Shown piece by piece: positions 4,950-5,188 of a stretch of DNA of 5,188 nt (positions within the stretch are counted from its first letter, which is position 1; the number at the start of each line of letters is the position of its first letter). This stretch comes from Deltaproteobacteria bacterium (GTDB lineage Bacteria > Desulfobacterota > DSM-4660 > Desulfatiglandales > HGW-15): the NCBI GenBank assembly GCA_030671095.1, contig DAOVAK010000248.1, positions 1 through 5,188 of the forward strand, written 5' to 3'. Below the pieces are notes generated by a model. It did not search any database. It saw nothing but the letters and a program-made list of their open reading frames with translations, and was not told the origin of the DNA. Position numbers and translations under genes: made by a program.

Positions 4950-5168
4950 TTATTTATTCTCATCATCGGGGATGGCTTTGTATCTTTCTGATTGTTGATC
5001 TTCTATCTTCTCTAGATCTTTTTTCGATTTATGGTACTGTTTGACGGCCCGATGTCCTGTCACCTCATCTACGACCTTTTCGCCGCTGTCGCATCCGCCC
5101 ATCATGCCTATACCAGCAACGGCGATCAGTAGGATTTTGAAAGGGTGACACCAATTCCATTGACTCAT
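4950..5168 (-). CDS. Small predicted lipoprotein of unknown function
   Basis: The 72-residue product starts MSQWNWCHPFK, has a hydrophobic stretch (about 11-25) and a lipobox-like MGGC with the modified cysteine at C26, giving a mature part of about 47 residues. The mature part is highly charged (VVDEVTGHRAVKQY, then KKDLEKIEDQQSERYK) and probably forms one helix, with an acidic end PDDENK. Residue +2 after the cysteine is Asp (D27), which in enterobacteria favours retention in the inner membrane; whether that rule holds here is unknown. The start is supported by GGAGGA (5183-5178), 9 bases upstream. I do not recognise the family. It stands alone here, convergent with the radical SAM gene. 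Confidence 0.8.
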   Translation of the reverse strand: MSQWNWCHPFKILLIAVAGIGMMGGCDSGEKVVDEVTGHRAVKQYHKSKKDLEKIEDQQSERYKAIPDDENK

Positions 5169-5177
5169 ATCTGATTA

Positions 5178-5183
5178 TCCTCC
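5178..5183 (-). promoter_or_regulatory. Ribosome binding site of the small lipoprotein gene
   Basis: GGAGGA on the minus strand lies 9 bases before the ATG at 5168. It is the strongest Shine-Dalgarno match in the window and supports this short frame as a real gene. Confidence 0.75.
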
Positions 5184-5188
5184 TCAAA

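Overview
The window looks like chromosomal DNA of moderate GC from a Gram-negative, probably anaerobic bacterium. I favour Desulfobacterota (the former Deltaproteobacteria). This rests on the mix of families (a soluble GAF/HD-GYP phosphodiesterase, a biotin-synthase-like radical SAM protein, a small lipoprotein) and on the style of the intergenic repeats, not on a marker gene, so it is tentative. No rRNA, tRNA, CRISPR array, transposase, phage gene or recognised defence gene is visible.

Layout. The left edge (1-214, minus) holds the N-terminal part of a CvpA-family membrane protein that runs off the window. Then comes a 785-base gene-free stretch (215-999) dense in repeats: a GC-rich hairpin (370-420), a 9-base tandem array (464-509), two small perfect hairpins (538-552, 597-613), inverted copies of the array motif (671-687), a 177-base MITE-like element with perfect 12-base terminal inverted repeats (701-877) and a second palindrome nested inside it (821-859), and a terminator-like stem-loop (941-965). 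Downstream on the plus strand are an ADP-ribosylglycohydrolase-family protein (1000-1905) with altered metal-site motifs and a GAF/HD-GYP cyclic-di-GMP phosphodiesterase (2015-3265) with a complete metal-ligand set. A short AT-rich repeat separates it from a convergent small FMN-binding pyridoxamine-5'-phosphate-oxidase-like protein (3339-3743, minus). That gene is divergent from a radical SAM protein resembling the biotin-synthase-related group (about 3957-4946, plus), whose stop lies 3 bases from the stop of a convergent small lipoprotein gene (4950-5168, minus).

How the genes work together. The orientations (minus, plus, plus, minus, plus, minus) leave at most one two-gene transcription unit: the glycohydrolase-like gene and the HD-GYP gene, 109 bases apart. 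I see no shared pathway. The window reads as a run of independent housekeeping, signalling and hypothetical genes beside a repeat-rich spacer. The points most worth following up are the degenerate metal site of the ARH-family protein, the nested structure of the intergenic element, and the possible link of the radical SAM protein to the LipS-type lipoyl synthases. I found no clear previously undescribed multi-gene system.
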